A DNA stretch of 64,000 nucleotides, from the NCBI GenBank assembly GCA_044464765.1, contig JBIQKZ010000011.1:1-64000 (forward strand). The letters run 5' to 3'. This DNA is from JBIQKZ01 sp044464765. Its GTDB lineage: Bacteria; Pseudomonadota; Gammaproteobacteria; Burkholderiales; Burkholderiaceae_B. Position numbers and translations under genes: made by a program. Below, piece after piece: positions 35,479 through 44,661 of the stretch. Each line of letters starts with the position of its first letter. The stretch's first letter is position 1. A model generated the notes under the pieces. That model saw nothing but the letters and a program-made list of their open reading frames with translations. It made no database searches and was not told the DNA's origin.

Positions 35479-36693
35479 ATGACATCCATCACTACACTTA
35501 CCGCCCTGGCCCGGTCTGATGCGCTGGCAGGCAAGCGCGTTTTTATCCGGTCCGACCTTAACGTCCCGCTCGACGACGCGGGCAAGATTACTGAAGACAC
35601 CCGTGTGCGCGCGTCGGTGCCGGCTATCCGCCTGGCGCTGGATGCGGGCGCTGCCGTCATGGTCACCTCCCATCTGGGGAGGCCTGTCGAAGGCGCGGTT
35701 TCGCCGGGAGACTCTTTGCAACCGGTCGCGGATCGCCTTTCGCAGCTGTTGGGGCAGTCGGTGCGCCTGGTCGAGAACTGGCTGGATGGCGTTGCCGTTG
35801 AGCCAGGGCAGGTCGTGCTACTGCAGAACTGCCGTTGCAACGTGGGTGAGAAATGCAACGATGAAGCTTTATCCAGGAAGATGGCGGCCTTGTGCGACGT
35901 CTATGTGAACGACGCCTTCGGTACGGCGCATCGCGCTGAAGCCACCACGCATGGTATTGCCCGTTTTGCGCCCGTTGCATGCGCGGGGCCTTTGCTTGAA
36001 GCCGAGCTTGACGCGTTGGGTCGGGCTCTCGAAAACCCCCGTCGTCCCATGGTGGCCATTGTCGGCGGCTCCAAGGTGTCGACCAAGCTTTCCATTTTGC
36101 GCTCACTGGCCGACAAAGTGGATCAGTTGGTGGTTGGCGGCGGCATCGCCAATACCTTTATGTTGGCCAAGGGGCTCAATATCGGCAAGTCGCTGGCAGA
36201 ACCCGATCAAGTCGACCAGGCGCGCGAAGTAATCGATCTGATGGAAAAGCGCGGCGCCGGCGTGCCCATTCCGGTCGATGTCGTGTGCGCAAAATCCTTC
36301 GGTGCGGATGTGCCGGGAGTCGTCAAGAACGCCGCTGATGTTGCCGACGATGACATGATTCTGGACATCGGCCCGGCGACAGCCGCCCAATTGGCGGCTA
36401 TCCTGAAGAAGGCCGGAACCATCGTCTGGAATGGGCCGGTGGGTGTTTTCGAGTTCGACGCCTTTGCCGGCGGAACCCGGGTCATCGCCCAGGCCATTGC
36501 CGACTCATCGGGGTTTTCCATTGCTGGTGGCGGAGACACCCTGGCGGCGATTTCCAAGTATGAAATTGCCGACAAGGTGGGGTATATCTCTACAGGTGGC
36601 GGGGCATTCCTTGAGTTCCTCGAAGGTCGGGTCCTGCCCGCAGTCGAGGTGCTCCAGCAGCGCGCCTTGAACGGGACCGATAAGCGCGGGTGA
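35479..36693 (+). CDS. pgk: Phosphoglycerate kinase
   Basis: This 404-aa glycolytic kinase makes ATP from 1,3-bisphosphoglycerate. Motifs seen are GKRVFIRSDLNVPL, the substrate-binding SHLGRP, the VGGSKVSTKL hinge region and the nucleotide-binding WNGPVGVFE and GGGDTLAA. It follows gap after a strong hairpin. Confidence 0.97.
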   Translation: MTSITTLTALARSDALAGKRVFIRSDLNVPLDDAGKITEDTRVRASVPAIRLALDAGAAVMVTSHLGRPVEGAVSPGDSLQPVADRLSQLLGQSVRLVENWLDGVAVEPGQVVLLQNCRCNVGEKCNDEALSRKMAALCDVYVNDAFGTAHRAEATTHGIARFAPVACAGPLLEAELDALGRALENPRRPMVAIVGGSKVSTKLSILRSLADKVDQLVVGGGIANTFMLAKGLNIGKSLAEPDQVDQAREVIDLMEKRGAGVPIPVDVVCAKSFGADVPGVVKNAADVADDDMILDIGPATAAQLAAILKKAGTIVWNGPVGVFEFDAFAGGTRVIAQAIADSSGFSIAGGGDTLAAISKYEIADKVGYISTGGGAFLEFLEGRVLPAVEVLQQRALNGTDKRG

Positions 36694-36721
36694 GCCCAAG
36701 ATAGAGCACTACGGAGGTTTT

Positions 36722-37354
36722 ATGTCTGAGAATTTGCGCATGAGTCGTCGCCATCCCGACGATCTTCTGGTGGGTCTGATTTCGGTATCCGATCGGGCCT
36801 CGACCGGCGTGTACGAGGATCAGGGCATTCCCGCCTTGCAAGCCTGGCTTGATGCCGCGCTGGCGCAGCCCGCGCAGTTCGCCACCCGGCTCATCGCCGA
36901 CGATGCCTCGAGCATTTCAGCGGCCATCACCGAGCTGGTGGACCAGGCGGGCTGCGACCTGGTATTGACAACGGGTGGTACGGGCCCGGCGCGGCGCGAC
37001 CTTACGCCGGAAGCCACACTGGCTGTCGCCACCAAGGAAATGCCGGGGTTCGGCGAACAAATGCGGCAGATCAGCCTTCAGTTCGTGCCAACCGCCATCC
37101 TCTCGCGCCAAGTGGCCGTAATCCGCGAAATGGCCGACCACGCCGCCTTGATCATCAATTTGCCGGGGCAGCCCAAAGCCATCAAGGAAACCCTCGAGGG
37201 TTTGAAAGATGCGGATGGCAAAACACTGGTTCCAGGCATTTTCGCAGCCGTTCCTTACTGCATCGACCTGATCGGCGGGCCCTATATCGAAACCCGCGAA
37301 GACGTCGTCAAGGCGTTCAGGCCGAAATCCGCGATCAGGCCGCCCCGTTTATGA
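36722..37354 (+). CDS. mogA: Molybdopterin adenylyltransferase MogA
   Basis: MogA adenylates molybdopterin before molybdenum insertion. The 210-aa protein shows GLISVSDRASTGVYEDQGIP at its start, the family motif LTTGGTGPARRDLTPEAT and LPGQPKAIKETLEG. It supplies cofactor to enzymes such as the sulfite dehydrogenase encoded in this window. It lies between pgk and fba, where related genomes usually have pyruvate kinase. An ACGGAGG ribosome site precedes the ATG. Confidence 0.92.
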   Translation: MSENLRMSRRHPDDLLVGLISVSDRASTGVYEDQGIPALQAWLDAALAQPAQFATRLIADDASSISAAITELVDQAGCDLVLTTGGTGPARRDLTPEATLAVATKEMPGFGEQMRQISLQFVPTAILSRQVAVIREMADHAALIINLPGQPKAIKETLEGLKDADGKTLVPGIFAAVPYCIDLIGGPYIETREDVVKAFRPKSAIRPPRL

Positions 37355-37451
37355 ACGCTTTCCGGCTGCGCAAGCCTTTACGATCAAGGCATTACGCGCA
37401 TTCGGGTAAAATTGCAGCAATCCTTTTATTCTTTGATTTGGAGGTCTTGTC

Positions 37452-38516
37452 ATGGCCCTAGTTTCCATGCGCCAGTTGCTCGATCACGCAGCCGAGCACG
37501 GTTATGGTATCCCTGCATTTAACGTTAACAACCTCGAGCAGGTGCAGGCCATTATGGAGGCCGCGCACGAAACCAACAGCCCGGTCATCATGCAGGCTTC
37601 CGCCGGCGCGCGCAAGTACGCGGGCGAAGGTTTCCTTAAGCTCCTGATCCAGGCGGCGGTCGACAGCTATCCCCACCTGCCGGTCGTCATGCACCAGGAT
37701 CATGGGCAGTCGCCCGATATCTGCAAAGGCGCCATCGACCTTGGATTCACCAGCGTCATGATGGACGGCTCGCTCGAGGCCGACGGCAAGACCATCGCCG
37801 ACTATGAATACAATCTGGACGTCACCAAGAAGGTCGTTGCCATGGCGCATAAGCTGGGCATCACGGTGGAAGGCGAGCTGGGTTGCCTGGGTTCGCTGGA
37901 AACCATGAAGGGCGACAAGGAAGACGGCCACGGCGCGGAAGGTACGCTGACCATGGATCAGTTGCTGACCGATCCCGAGCAGGCCGCCGACTTCGTGCGC
38001 CAAACCCAGCTCGACGCCCTGGCCATCGCCATTGGCACCAGCCACGGCGCCTACAAGTTCACCCGCAAGCCCACTGGCGACATTCTGTCGATCTCCCGCA
38101 TCAAGGAAATCCACGCCCGCCTGCCCAACACGCACTTGGTTATGCATGGCAGCTCCAGCGTGCCGCAAGACCTATTGGCTGAAATCCGCAAGTATGGCGG
38201 CGACATGAAGGAAACCTACGGCGTGCCGGTGGAAGAAGTACAAACCGCCATCAAGTTTGGCGTGCGTAAAGTGAATATTGATACCGATATCCGTCTGGCC
38301 ATGACGGCTGCGATCCGCCGCTTCATGCACGAGAACCCCTCCAAGTTCGACCCGCGTGAATACCTGAAGCCGGCGCGGCTGGCCGCCAAGGAAATCTGCG
38401 TGCAGCGTTATCAGCAGTTTGGCACGGCCGGCAATGCCGACAAGATCAAGGCCATTCCGCTGGACGAAATGGCCCGTCGCTATGCGGCCGGCGAGCTGGC
38501 CCAGGTGGTGCAGTAA
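37452..38516 (+). CDS. fba: Fructose-bisphosphate aldolase, class II
   Basis: This 354-aa zinc-dependent aldolase cleaves or forms fructose 1,6-bisphosphate. Motifs are PVVMHQDHGQS (zinc-binding histidine), EGELGCLGSLE, AIAIGTSHGAYKF and the KVNIDTDIRLAMTAAIRR ending region. Ribosome site TTGGAGG is well placed. The purC ATG follows its stop directly, without spacing. Confidence 0.96.
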   Translation: MALVSMRQLLDHAAEHGYGIPAFNVNNLEQVQAIMEAAHETNSPVIMQASAGARKYAGEGFLKLLIQAAVDSYPHLPVVMHQDHGQSPDICKGAIDLGFTSVMMDGSLEADGKTIADYEYNLDVTKKVVAMAHKLGITVEGELGCLGSLETMKGDKEDGHGAEGTLTMDQLLTDPEQAADFVRQTQLDALAIAIGTSHGAYKFTRKPTGDILSISRIKEIHARLPNTHLVMHGSSSVPQDLLAEIRKYGGDMKETYGVPVEEVQTAIKFGVRKVNIDTDIRLAMTAAIRRFMHENPSKFDPREYLKPARLAAKEICVQRYQQFGTAGNADKIKAIPLDEMARRYAAGELAQVVQ

Positions 38517-39395
38517 ATGCCGGCGTTGCATCAGTCGACGCTTCAGTCCTTGCCGCTGCTCGCGCGCGGCAAGGTGCGCGATATGTATGCCGTAGGCAAC
38601 GACAAGCTTCTCATCGTCGCCTCCGACCGCATTTCAGCCTTCGACGTCATTCTCGACGATCCCATTCCGGGCAAGGGGCGGGTACTGACCGAACTTACGG
38701 AGTTCTGGTTGAAAAAGCTGGCGCATATCGTACCTAATCACTCGACGGGTGTGCGCCCCGAGGACGTTGTCGCCGCCGACGAACGCGAACAGGTGAAAGG
38801 GCGGGCCGTGGTGGTAAAGCGTTTGCAGCCGATACTGGTCGAGGCAGTGGCGCGCGGCTATTTAATCGGTTCCGGCTACAAAGATTATCTGGCCGGCGGT
38901 GCGGTGTGCGGCATTGCCTTGCCTGCCGGGCTGAAACAAGCCGCCAGGCTGCCGCAAGCCATTTTTACGCCCGCCGCCAAAGCCGAGATCGGTGCGCACG
39001 ACGAGAACGTGGATTTTGCCTACGTTGTCGAGCAAGTAGGCAGCGACCTGGCCGAACGCATCCGACGCATTACCCTGGCGCTTTATACCGAGGCTTCGGC
39101 TTTTGCGGCAAGCAAAGGCATTATTATTGCGGACACCAAATTCGAGTTTGGGCTGGATGGCGATGGCGTGCTGCATCTGATGGATGAAGTCCTTACGCCC
39201 GACTCATCCCGTTTCTGGCCCGCCGCCGATTACGTGGAAGGCAGCAGCCCCCCGTCGTTCGACAAGCAATTTGTGCGCGATTGGCTGGAAACCCAAGATT
39301 GGAACAAGACTGCGCCTGCGCCGCGCCTGCCTGCTGATATCCTGCAGAAAACGGCCGACAAATACCGCGAAGCCCTTACACGCCTCACGAGCTGA
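38517..39395 (+). CDS. purC: Phosphoribosylaminoimidazole-succinocarboxamide synthase
   Basis: PurC (SAICAR synthetase) joins aspartate to CAIR in purine synthesis. The 292-aa protein has the opening LLARGKVRDMYAVGNDKLLIV (split motif RGKVRDMY), ISAFDVILDDPIPGKG and the nucleotide-binding IIADTKFEFGLD, with LMDEVLTPDSSRFWP. It is directly coupled to fba and followed by purE after two bases. Confidence 0.96.
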   Translation: MPALHQSTLQSLPLLARGKVRDMYAVGNDKLLIVASDRISAFDVILDDPIPGKGRVLTELTEFWLKKLAHIVPNHSTGVRPEDVVAADEREQVKGRAVVVKRLQPILVEAVARGYLIGSGYKDYLAGGAVCGIALPAGLKQAARLPQAIFTPAAKAEIGAHDENVDFAYVVEQVGSDLAERIRRITLALYTEASAFAASKGIIIADTKFEFGLDGDGVLHLMDEVLTPDSSRFWPAADYVEGSSPPSFDKQFVRDWLETQDWNKTAPAPRLPADILQKTADKYREALTRLTS

Positions 39396-39397
39396 CC

Positions 39398-39928
39398 ATG
39401 ACGGAAATCACCAAGCCCTCCAGCGCAGCATCGCCCGTGGCGGGCATTATCATGGGTTCGTCCAGCGATTGGAACATCATGCAGCATGCAGTGGCCGTGC
39501 TTGACGAGTTCGAGCTTGCCTACGAGGTTCGTGTGGTGTCTGCCCATCGCATGCCACAGGACATGGCCGATTACGGTGAGGCGGCGTTGCAGCGTGGCTT
39601 GAAGGGCATTATTGCCGGTGCGGGCGGGGCGGCTCATCTGCCTGGCATGATGGCGGCACTGACCCCGGTGCCCGTCTATGGGGTGCCCGTGCCATCCCGA
39701 TATTTGCAGGGCGAAGATTCGCTCTTGTCCATCGTGCAGATGCCCAAAGGCGTGCCGGTTGCCACGTTTGCCATTGGCGAGGCGGGGGCGGCCAATGCCG
39801 CATTGCACTTTGTCGCCTGCCTTGCGGTGCACGATGCGGCTTTGCGCCACAGGCTCGAGGCCTTTCGCACGCGCCAGACTCAGGCGGCGCGCGCCATGGT
39901 CGTGCCGCCGCCGTCCGTTGCATCATGA
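39398..39928 (+). CDS. purE: N5-carboxyaminoimidazole ribonucleotide mutase
   Basis: PurE (class I) converts N5-CAIR to CAIR. The 176-aa protein carries IIMGSSSDWNIMQHA, VVSAHRMPQDM and the IIAGAGGAAHLPGM motif with the active-site histidine. Its stop overlaps the purK start by four bases, matching the functional pairing of the two enzymes. Confidence 0.96.
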   Translation: MTEITKPSSAASPVAGIIMGSSSDWNIMQHAVAVLDEFELAYEVRVVSAHRMPQDMADYGEAALQRGLKGIIAGAGGAAHLPGMMAALTPVPVYGVPVPSRYLQGEDSLLSIVQMPKGVPVATFAIGEAGAANAALHFVACLAVHDAALRHRLEAFRTRQTQAARAMVVPPPSVAS

Positions 39929-41160
39929 CATCAGCTAATTCTTCTTCCATCGTGGCTCCCGGCCAATGGCTGGGCATTGTGGGCGGTGGCCAGTTGGGCC
40001 GCATGTTCTGCCATGCCGCGCAAAGCCTGGGGTTTAAAGTGGCAGTGCTGGATCCTGCCGCCCAGTGCCCCGCCGGCGACGTTGCCGATCAACATATACA
40101 GGCGGCCTACGACGACGCGGCCGCGCTGGCGCAATTAGGCGCACTGTGCCCGGCGGTGACCACCGAGTTCGAGAATGTGCCGGCGGCCAGTCTGCGCCTG
40201 CTTGCACAACATAGCCGGGTCAGTCCGTCGGCGGACGCGGTGGCCCTTGTCCAGGACCGCATCCTTGAGAAAGCCTTTATCGCGGGCGCGGGCGTTCCCG
40301 TTGCCCCTTACACCGTGGTGGCGAAGCCTTCCGACCTCGACGGCCTGCCCGACACGCTGTTTCCGGGCATTCTCAAGGCCGCGCGCCTTGGCTACGATGG
40401 CAAGGGTCAGGCTCGGGTCGCCTCGCATCAAGAAGCGCTTGCCGCCTGGCAGGCGCTGGGCAGCATGGATTGCGTCCTTGAGGCCTGGCAGCCCCTGGCG
40501 TTCGAGATTTCTGTTGTTTTGGCGCGAGGTGCTGACGGGCAAACGGTGGTGTATCCGCCGGCGGTCAACGAGCACAGGAACGGGATTCTTGCTGTTTCCG
40601 CAGTCGGCGAAGGTGCGCTCGAGGCCGCGATTGCCGCTGGCATGGAGCCCGCCTTGCGTCAGGCCGAACTGACCGGCATGTTGCTTGGCCGGGCGGCTGA
40701 AGCGGCGCTAGGACTGGCTCAGGCGCTGGACTATGTCGGGGTCATGTGTGTGGAGTTCTTCGTATTGGCCGACGGCACCCTGATTGCCAACGAGATCGCT
40801 CCCAGGCCCCACAATAGCGGCCACTATTCCATGGATGCCTGCGTCGCGGGCCAATTCGAGCAGCAAGCCAGGGCGATGGCGGGGCTGCCGTTGGGTGTGC
40901 CCAACTTGCTGTGTCCCAGTTTCATGCTGAATATCCTGGGCGATGTCTGGTTCGACGCCGATTCGCAGCAGCGCGAGCCCGACTGGGCCGCTGTTTTACG
41001 CGTGCCTGGCGCCCGCTTGCATCTTTATGGAAAGGCCGAGGCGCGTCCGGGACGAAAAATGGGGCATGTCAATGTGTTGGGCGCCACGTTGGCCGATGCG
41101 CAGCGCAGCGCGGCGGCGGTGGCCCAGGCGTTGGGCATTGCATTCAAGGCTGCGCCATAA
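39925..41160 (+). CDS. purK: N5-carboxyaminoimidazole ribonucleotide synthase
   Basis: PurK is an ATP-grasp enzyme making N5-CAIR from AIR, ATP and bicarbonate. The 411-aa protein shows the N-terminal GIVGGGQLGRMFCHAA and the ATP-grasp LKAARLGYDGKGQARV. The metal-binding stretch near residue 290 reads NEIAPRPHNSGHYSMDAC. Product passes to PurE. Confidence 0.95.
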   Translation: MTSANSSSIVAPGQWLGIVGGGQLGRMFCHAAQSLGFKVAVLDPAAQCPAGDVADQHIQAAYDDAAALAQLGALCPAVTTEFENVPAASLRLLAQHSRVSPSADAVALVQDRILEKAFIAGAGVPVAPYTVVAKPSDLDGLPDTLFPGILKAARLGYDGKGQARVASHQEALAAWQALGSMDCVLEAWQPLAFEISVVLARGADGQTVVYPPAVNEHRNGILAVSAVGEGALEAAIAAGMEPALRQAELTGMLLGRAAEAALGLAQALDYVGVMCVEFFVLADGTLIANEIAPRPHNSGHYSMDACVAGQFEQQARAMAGLPLGVPNLLCPSFMLNILGDVWFDADSQQREPDWAAVLRVPGARLHLYGKAEARPGRKMGHVNVLGATLADAQRSAAAVAQALGIAFKAAP

Positions 41161-41165
41161 CGCGT

Positions 41166-42209
41166 ATGCCGGATACCGACGCCGCCACCGACGCCGCTCT
41201 GGCGACTGCGATAGATCGCCTGCTTCAGGGGCGCCTGGTGGCGTTTCCGACCGAAACGGTTTATGGCCTGGGGGCCGATGCCGAGAACCCGGATGCCATC
41301 GCCCGTATCTATGCAGCCAAAGGCCGGCCCTCCAATCATCCCGTCATTGTGCACCTGGCGCCGGACGCCGATCTCGACTACTGGGCCGGCTCGGTTCCGG
41401 CAAGCGCCCAGGCGTTGATCAAGGCGTTCTGGCCTGGCCCGCTTACGCTGATTCTGCCGCGCGCCGCGCATATTCCCGCCGCCGTCAGCGGGGGGCAGGA
41501 CAGTGTTGGTTTGCGCTGTCCTTCGGACCCCGTTGCCAAACGGCTATTGGCAGGTTTTGCTCAGGCAAGGCCTGGTAGTCAGGGTGGGCTGGCTGCCCCT
41601 TCGGCCAACAAATTCGGCCAGGTGTCGCCTACGCGGGCGGAACATGTGCGCAGCGAGTTTTCCGACCTGGGTGATGAGCTCCTGGTTCTGGAAGGGGGCG
41701 CGTCGCAGGTCGGCATAGAGTCCACCATTGTCGATTTGTCCCGTGTGAGCCAGGGCAGGCCGCCGGCCCTATTGCGCCCTGGGCATATCAGTGCTGAACA
41801 AGTGGCGCAGGTGCTGGGTGTGGAACCTGTGCGACCCGATGCCGATGCGCCGCGAGTGTCCGGCTCATTGAAAGCGCATTACGCGCCGCACACGCCCTTG
41901 CATTTGCTGTCCACGAGGCAGTTGGAACAGTATGTGCTTGGCCTGGGTAAAGAAACCACGGCGACAGCGATCGTGGCGTTTGGCGAGCCGCCGGCTGATT
42001 TGCCCGCCCTGGTCCGCTGGGTGAGGGCGGCCGACAGGGCAAGCGAATACGCGCGCGATCTGTACGCGCTGCTGCGCGGTTTGGACGATGGCTCGGTTCA
42101 GCGCATCGTGATGGAGCAACCGCCCGGCACGGCTGAATGGCAGGCGGTCAACGATCGCATTGGCCGTGCTGCGGCTGCCTTTGAGGCTAAACGCCCAGAT
42201 ATTGGGTAA
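41166..42209 (+). CDS. L-threonylcarbamoyladenylate synthase (Sua5 type)
   Basis: This enzyme makes the threonylcarbamoyl-AMP needed for t6A37 of tRNA. The 347-aa length shows the long Sua5 form: YrdC domain (residues 10-205, with FPTETVYGLGADAEN and APSANKFGQVSPT) plus the C-terminal Sua5 domain (about 230-345, starting SGSLKAHYAPHTPL). The start at 41166 lies 5 bases after purK; the earlier open frame is purK shadow. Its 3' end overlaps the convergent livF stop by 23 bases. Confidence 0.92.
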   Translation: MPDTDAATDAALATAIDRLLQGRLVAFPTETVYGLGADAENPDAIARIYAAKGRPSNHPVIVHLAPDADLDYWAGSVPASAQALIKAFWPGPLTLILPRAAHIPAAVSGGQDSVGLRCPSDPVAKRLLAGFAQARPGSQGGLAAPSANKFGQVSPTRAEHVRSEFSDLGDELLVLEGGASQVGIESTIVDLSRVSQGRPPALLRPGHISAEQVAQVLGVEPVRPDADAPRVSGSLKAHYAPHTPLHLLSTRQLEQYVLGLGKETTATAIVAFGEPPADLPALVRWVRAADRASEYARDLYALLRGLDDGSVQRIVMEQPPGTAEWQAVNDRIGRAAAAFEAKRPDIG

Positions 42210-42897
42210 GCAGCTCGGTTTGGGCGGTGAGTTCGGCGCTGTTGCGTTGTTCGACGACGCGGCCCTTTTGCAGCACGACGCAGCGATCGGTATGGGCCAG
42301 CACCTTGCGGTAGTTGCGGTCGACGATCAGGGTAGCCACGCCGGTTTCGCGGATGGCGCTGATGATGCGCCAGATCTCGGCGATGATCAGCGGCGCCAGC
42401 CCTTCGGTAGCTTCGTCCAGGATCAGCAGGTCGGGGTTGGTCATCAGGGCGCGCCCGATGGCCAGCATCTGCTGCTCGCCCCCCGACAATTGCTGGCCGC
42501 CGTGTCCCAAGCGCTCGGTGAGCCTGGGGAAGGTTTCCAGCACCCGTTCGTAGGTCCAGTCGGTGCGGCCATTATGGCCGGGACGCGCCGCCACCATCAG
42601 GTTTTCGCGCACATCCAGATTGGGGAAGATGCCCCGGCCTTCAGGCACGTAGGCCACGCCCATCTTGGCCACCTGGAACGGCTTGGCGCGGGTGCTGTCT
42701 TTACCCCGGATGGCGATGCTGCCCTGGGTGGGCTGGACGTGGCCCATGACGGTGCGGATCAGGGTGGTTTTACCCATGCCGTTGCGCCCCAGCAAGCCCA
42801 CCGCTTCGCCCGGCTGGATCTCGAGTGCGACGCCGTGCAGGATGTGGCTGGCTCCGTAGTAGGTGTGCAGGTTCTCGGCCTTGATCAGGGCGGTCAT
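42187..42897 (-). CDS. livF: Branched-chain/aromatic ABC transporter ATPase (LivF type)
   Basis: This 236-aa ATPase has Walker A GRNGMGKTT, signature LSGGEQQMLAIGRAL and Walker B LLILDEATEGLAP. It is one of the paired ATPases of a Liv-type importer. The start MTALIKAENL at 42897 overlaps the livG stop (ATGA). Because the transporter runs on from the benzoate-CoA ligase genes, the substrate is probably benzoate or another aromatic acid, although branched-chain amino acids cannot be excluded. Confidence 0.92.
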   Translation of the reverse strand: MTALIKAENLHTYYGASHILHGVALEIQPGEAVGLLGRNGMGKTTLIRTVMGHVQPTQGSIAIRGKDSTRAKPFQVAKMGVAYVPEGRGIFPNLDVRENLMVAARPGHNGRTDWTYERVLETFPRLTERLGHGGQQLSGGEQQMLAIGRALMTNPDLLILDEATEGLAPLIIAEIWRIISAIRETGVATLIVDRNYRKVLAHTDRCVVLQKGRVVEQRNSAELTAQTELLTQYLGV

Positions 42898-43640
42898 TCT
42901 TCGTCTCCGAGATAGGCGGTCTGGACGTCGGGATTGGCGCGGATGGCGATGGGATCGCCGTGGGCAATGACGGCGCCGTTGACCATGACGGTGATGACAT
43001 CGGCGATGCGGAACACAGCGTCCATGTCGTGCTCCACCAACAAGATGGCGTGTTCGGACTTGAGCGATTGCAGCAGGTCGAGCATGCGGTCGGTTTCCTC
43101 GGGCCCCATGCCCGCCAGGGGCTCGTCCAGCAGAAGCACATTGGGGTGGGTGGCCAGGCTCATGGCGATTTCCAGCTGGCGCTTGCCGCCGTGCGAGAGC
43201 AGGCCGGCGATGCGCTTGCCGTCGGCGTCCAGGCCGGCCAGTGCCAGCGCCCGATCGGCCGCCTCGTTGCTTAGCGCGCAATGCTGGGCGGGGCTGGCCC
43301 AGCTCCAGAACTTCTGGTGCCGGGCCTGGGCGGTGATGCGGCAGTTCTCGTGCACGCTCAGGCTGGGGAAAATGGTGGTGCGCTGGTAGCTGCGGCCCAT
43401 GCCTGCGCGGGCACGGCGCGGTTGCGGCCAACTGGTGATGTCCTGGTCGTTCAGGAAGATGCTGCCTTCATTGGGCGCGAGCTCGCCGGCCAGTACGCTG
43501 ACCAGGGTGGACTTGCCCGCGCCGTTGGTGCCGATGACGGCGTGGACCGTGCCACGGTCCAGGTTGAGCGAGACATTGTCGATGGCCGTCAGGCCTCCGA
43601 AACGGCGGGTAATATTCTTGGCGGAAAGTAAGGTGGTCAT
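42894..43640 (-). CDS. livG: Branched-chain/aromatic ABC transporter ATPase (LivG type)
   Basis: This 248-aa ATPase partners LivF. It has Walker A GTNGAGKST, the GMGRSYQRTTIFPSLSV stretch typical of LivG, signature LLSHGGKRQLEIAMSLA (an LSHGG variant) and Walker B VLLLDEPLAGMGPEET. It lies 10 bases after livM and is coupled to livF. Confidence 0.92.
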   Translation of the reverse strand: MTTLLSAKNITRRFGGLTAIDNVSLNLDRGTVHAVIGTNGAGKSTLVSVLAGELAPNEGSIFLNDQDITSWPQPRRARAGMGRSYQRTTIFPSLSVHENCRITAQARHQKFWSWASPAQHCALSNEAADRALALAGLDADGKRIAGLLSHGGKRQLEIAMSLATHPNVLLLDEPLAGMGPEETDRMLDLLQSLKSEHAILLVEHDMDAVFRIADVITVMVNGAVIAHGDPIAIRANPDVQTAYLGDEE

Positions 43641-43650
43641 GTCAGTGCCC

Positions 43651-44655
43651 TTACGCCGTGGTGGGCGATGGTTTGGCTTTCTTGGCGGCGTGCCGGCGCG
43701 CGCGCAGCTGTTCGGGCAGCCCGGCCAGACCCTGAGGCAAAATGGCGACCAGGATGATGATGGCCAGGCCGAAGGTCAGGTGCCAGTTCTTGGACAGCTC
43801 GCCAAACAGAGCTTGCGATTGGAAGCCTTCTTGCAGCAGGGTGAGCACCACGGCGCCGATGATCGCCCCCCATAGGCGGCCGCTGCCGCCCAGGATGACC
43901 ATCAGCAGCACCAGGCCCGATTGCTCCCAGGCCAGCAGCTCGGGGTTGACGTAGCCGTCTTTGGCGGCGTACAGAAACCCGGCCACGCCGGCCAGCCCGC
44001 CGGCCACGACATAGGCGACCAGCTTGTACTTGAAGGTGGAATAGCCCGCCGAGCGCATGCGCGGCTCGTTCACGCGAATGCCGGTGATGGCCGCGCCAAA
44101 GCGCGAGCGCATCAGCATGGCCAGGAAGGCCCAGGTCAGCAGCATGCAGCCCAGCGTGAACAGGTAAAAGACGTACTGGTCGTCCAGATTGAGCAGGACC
44201 CAGTCGCCGATGCGCAGTTCAGGGCGGAAATACAGGTAGATGCCATCGGTGCCCCCGCCTACGGCCGTGTCGTGAAAGACGTAATAGGCCATCTGGGCGA
44301 AGGCCAGGGTGACCATGATGAAGTAGATGCCCTTGGTGCGCAGCGACAGCGCGCCCGTGACCAGGGCATAGGCCATGGCGGCCAGCACGGCGCTGGGCAG
44401 CAGGATGAACAGATTGCCCGGGCCGCTTTCGGGCGAGAGCAGCGTGACGTAATAGGCGGCAATGCCGAAGAAGGCCGCGTGGCCCAGGCTGACCAGCCCG
44501 GCGCAGCCCACCAGCAGTTGCAGGCTCAGGGCGAACAGCGCGTAGATGAGGATCTTGACGACCAGGCCGGTGTAGTAGCCGGTGGTGACCATGGGCAAGA
44601 GCGCCACGGCGCAAATCAGCGCCAGTATGAAAATAGCGCGTACAGTGGATCGCAT
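43651..44655 (-). CDS. livM: Branched-chain/aromatic ABC transporter permease (LivM type)
   Basis: This 334-aa permease has about nine or ten membrane segments and the LivM core SLGHAAFFGIAAYY, GALSLRTKGIYFIMVTLAFAQ and GRLWGAIIGAVVLT. It forms the channel with LivH. It starts six bases after the livH stop. The positively charged tail (RARRHAAKKAKPS) is cytoplasmic. Confidence 0.91.
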   Translation of the reverse strand: MRSTVRAIFILALICAVALLPMVTTGYYTGLVVKILIYALFALSLQLLVGCAGLVSLGHAAFFGIAAYYVTLLSPESGPGNLFILLPSAVLAAMAYALVTGALSLRTKGIYFIMVTLAFAQMAYYVFHDTAVGGGTDGIYLYFRPELRIGDWVLLNLDDQYVFYLFTLGCMLLTWAFLAMLMRSRFGAAITGIRVNEPRMRSAGYSTFKYKLVAYVVAGGLAGVAGFLYAAKDGYVNPELLAWEQSGLVLLMVILGGSGRLWGAIIGAVVLTLLQEGFQSQALFGELSKNWHLTFGLAIIILVAILPQGLAGLPEQLRARRHAAKKAKPSPTTA

Positions 44656-44661
44656 AAGGTG

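Noticed and set aside
42898..43431. N-terminal extension of livF
   Set aside because: Arg/His/Pro-rich shadow of livG; the real start overlaps livG by ATGA.
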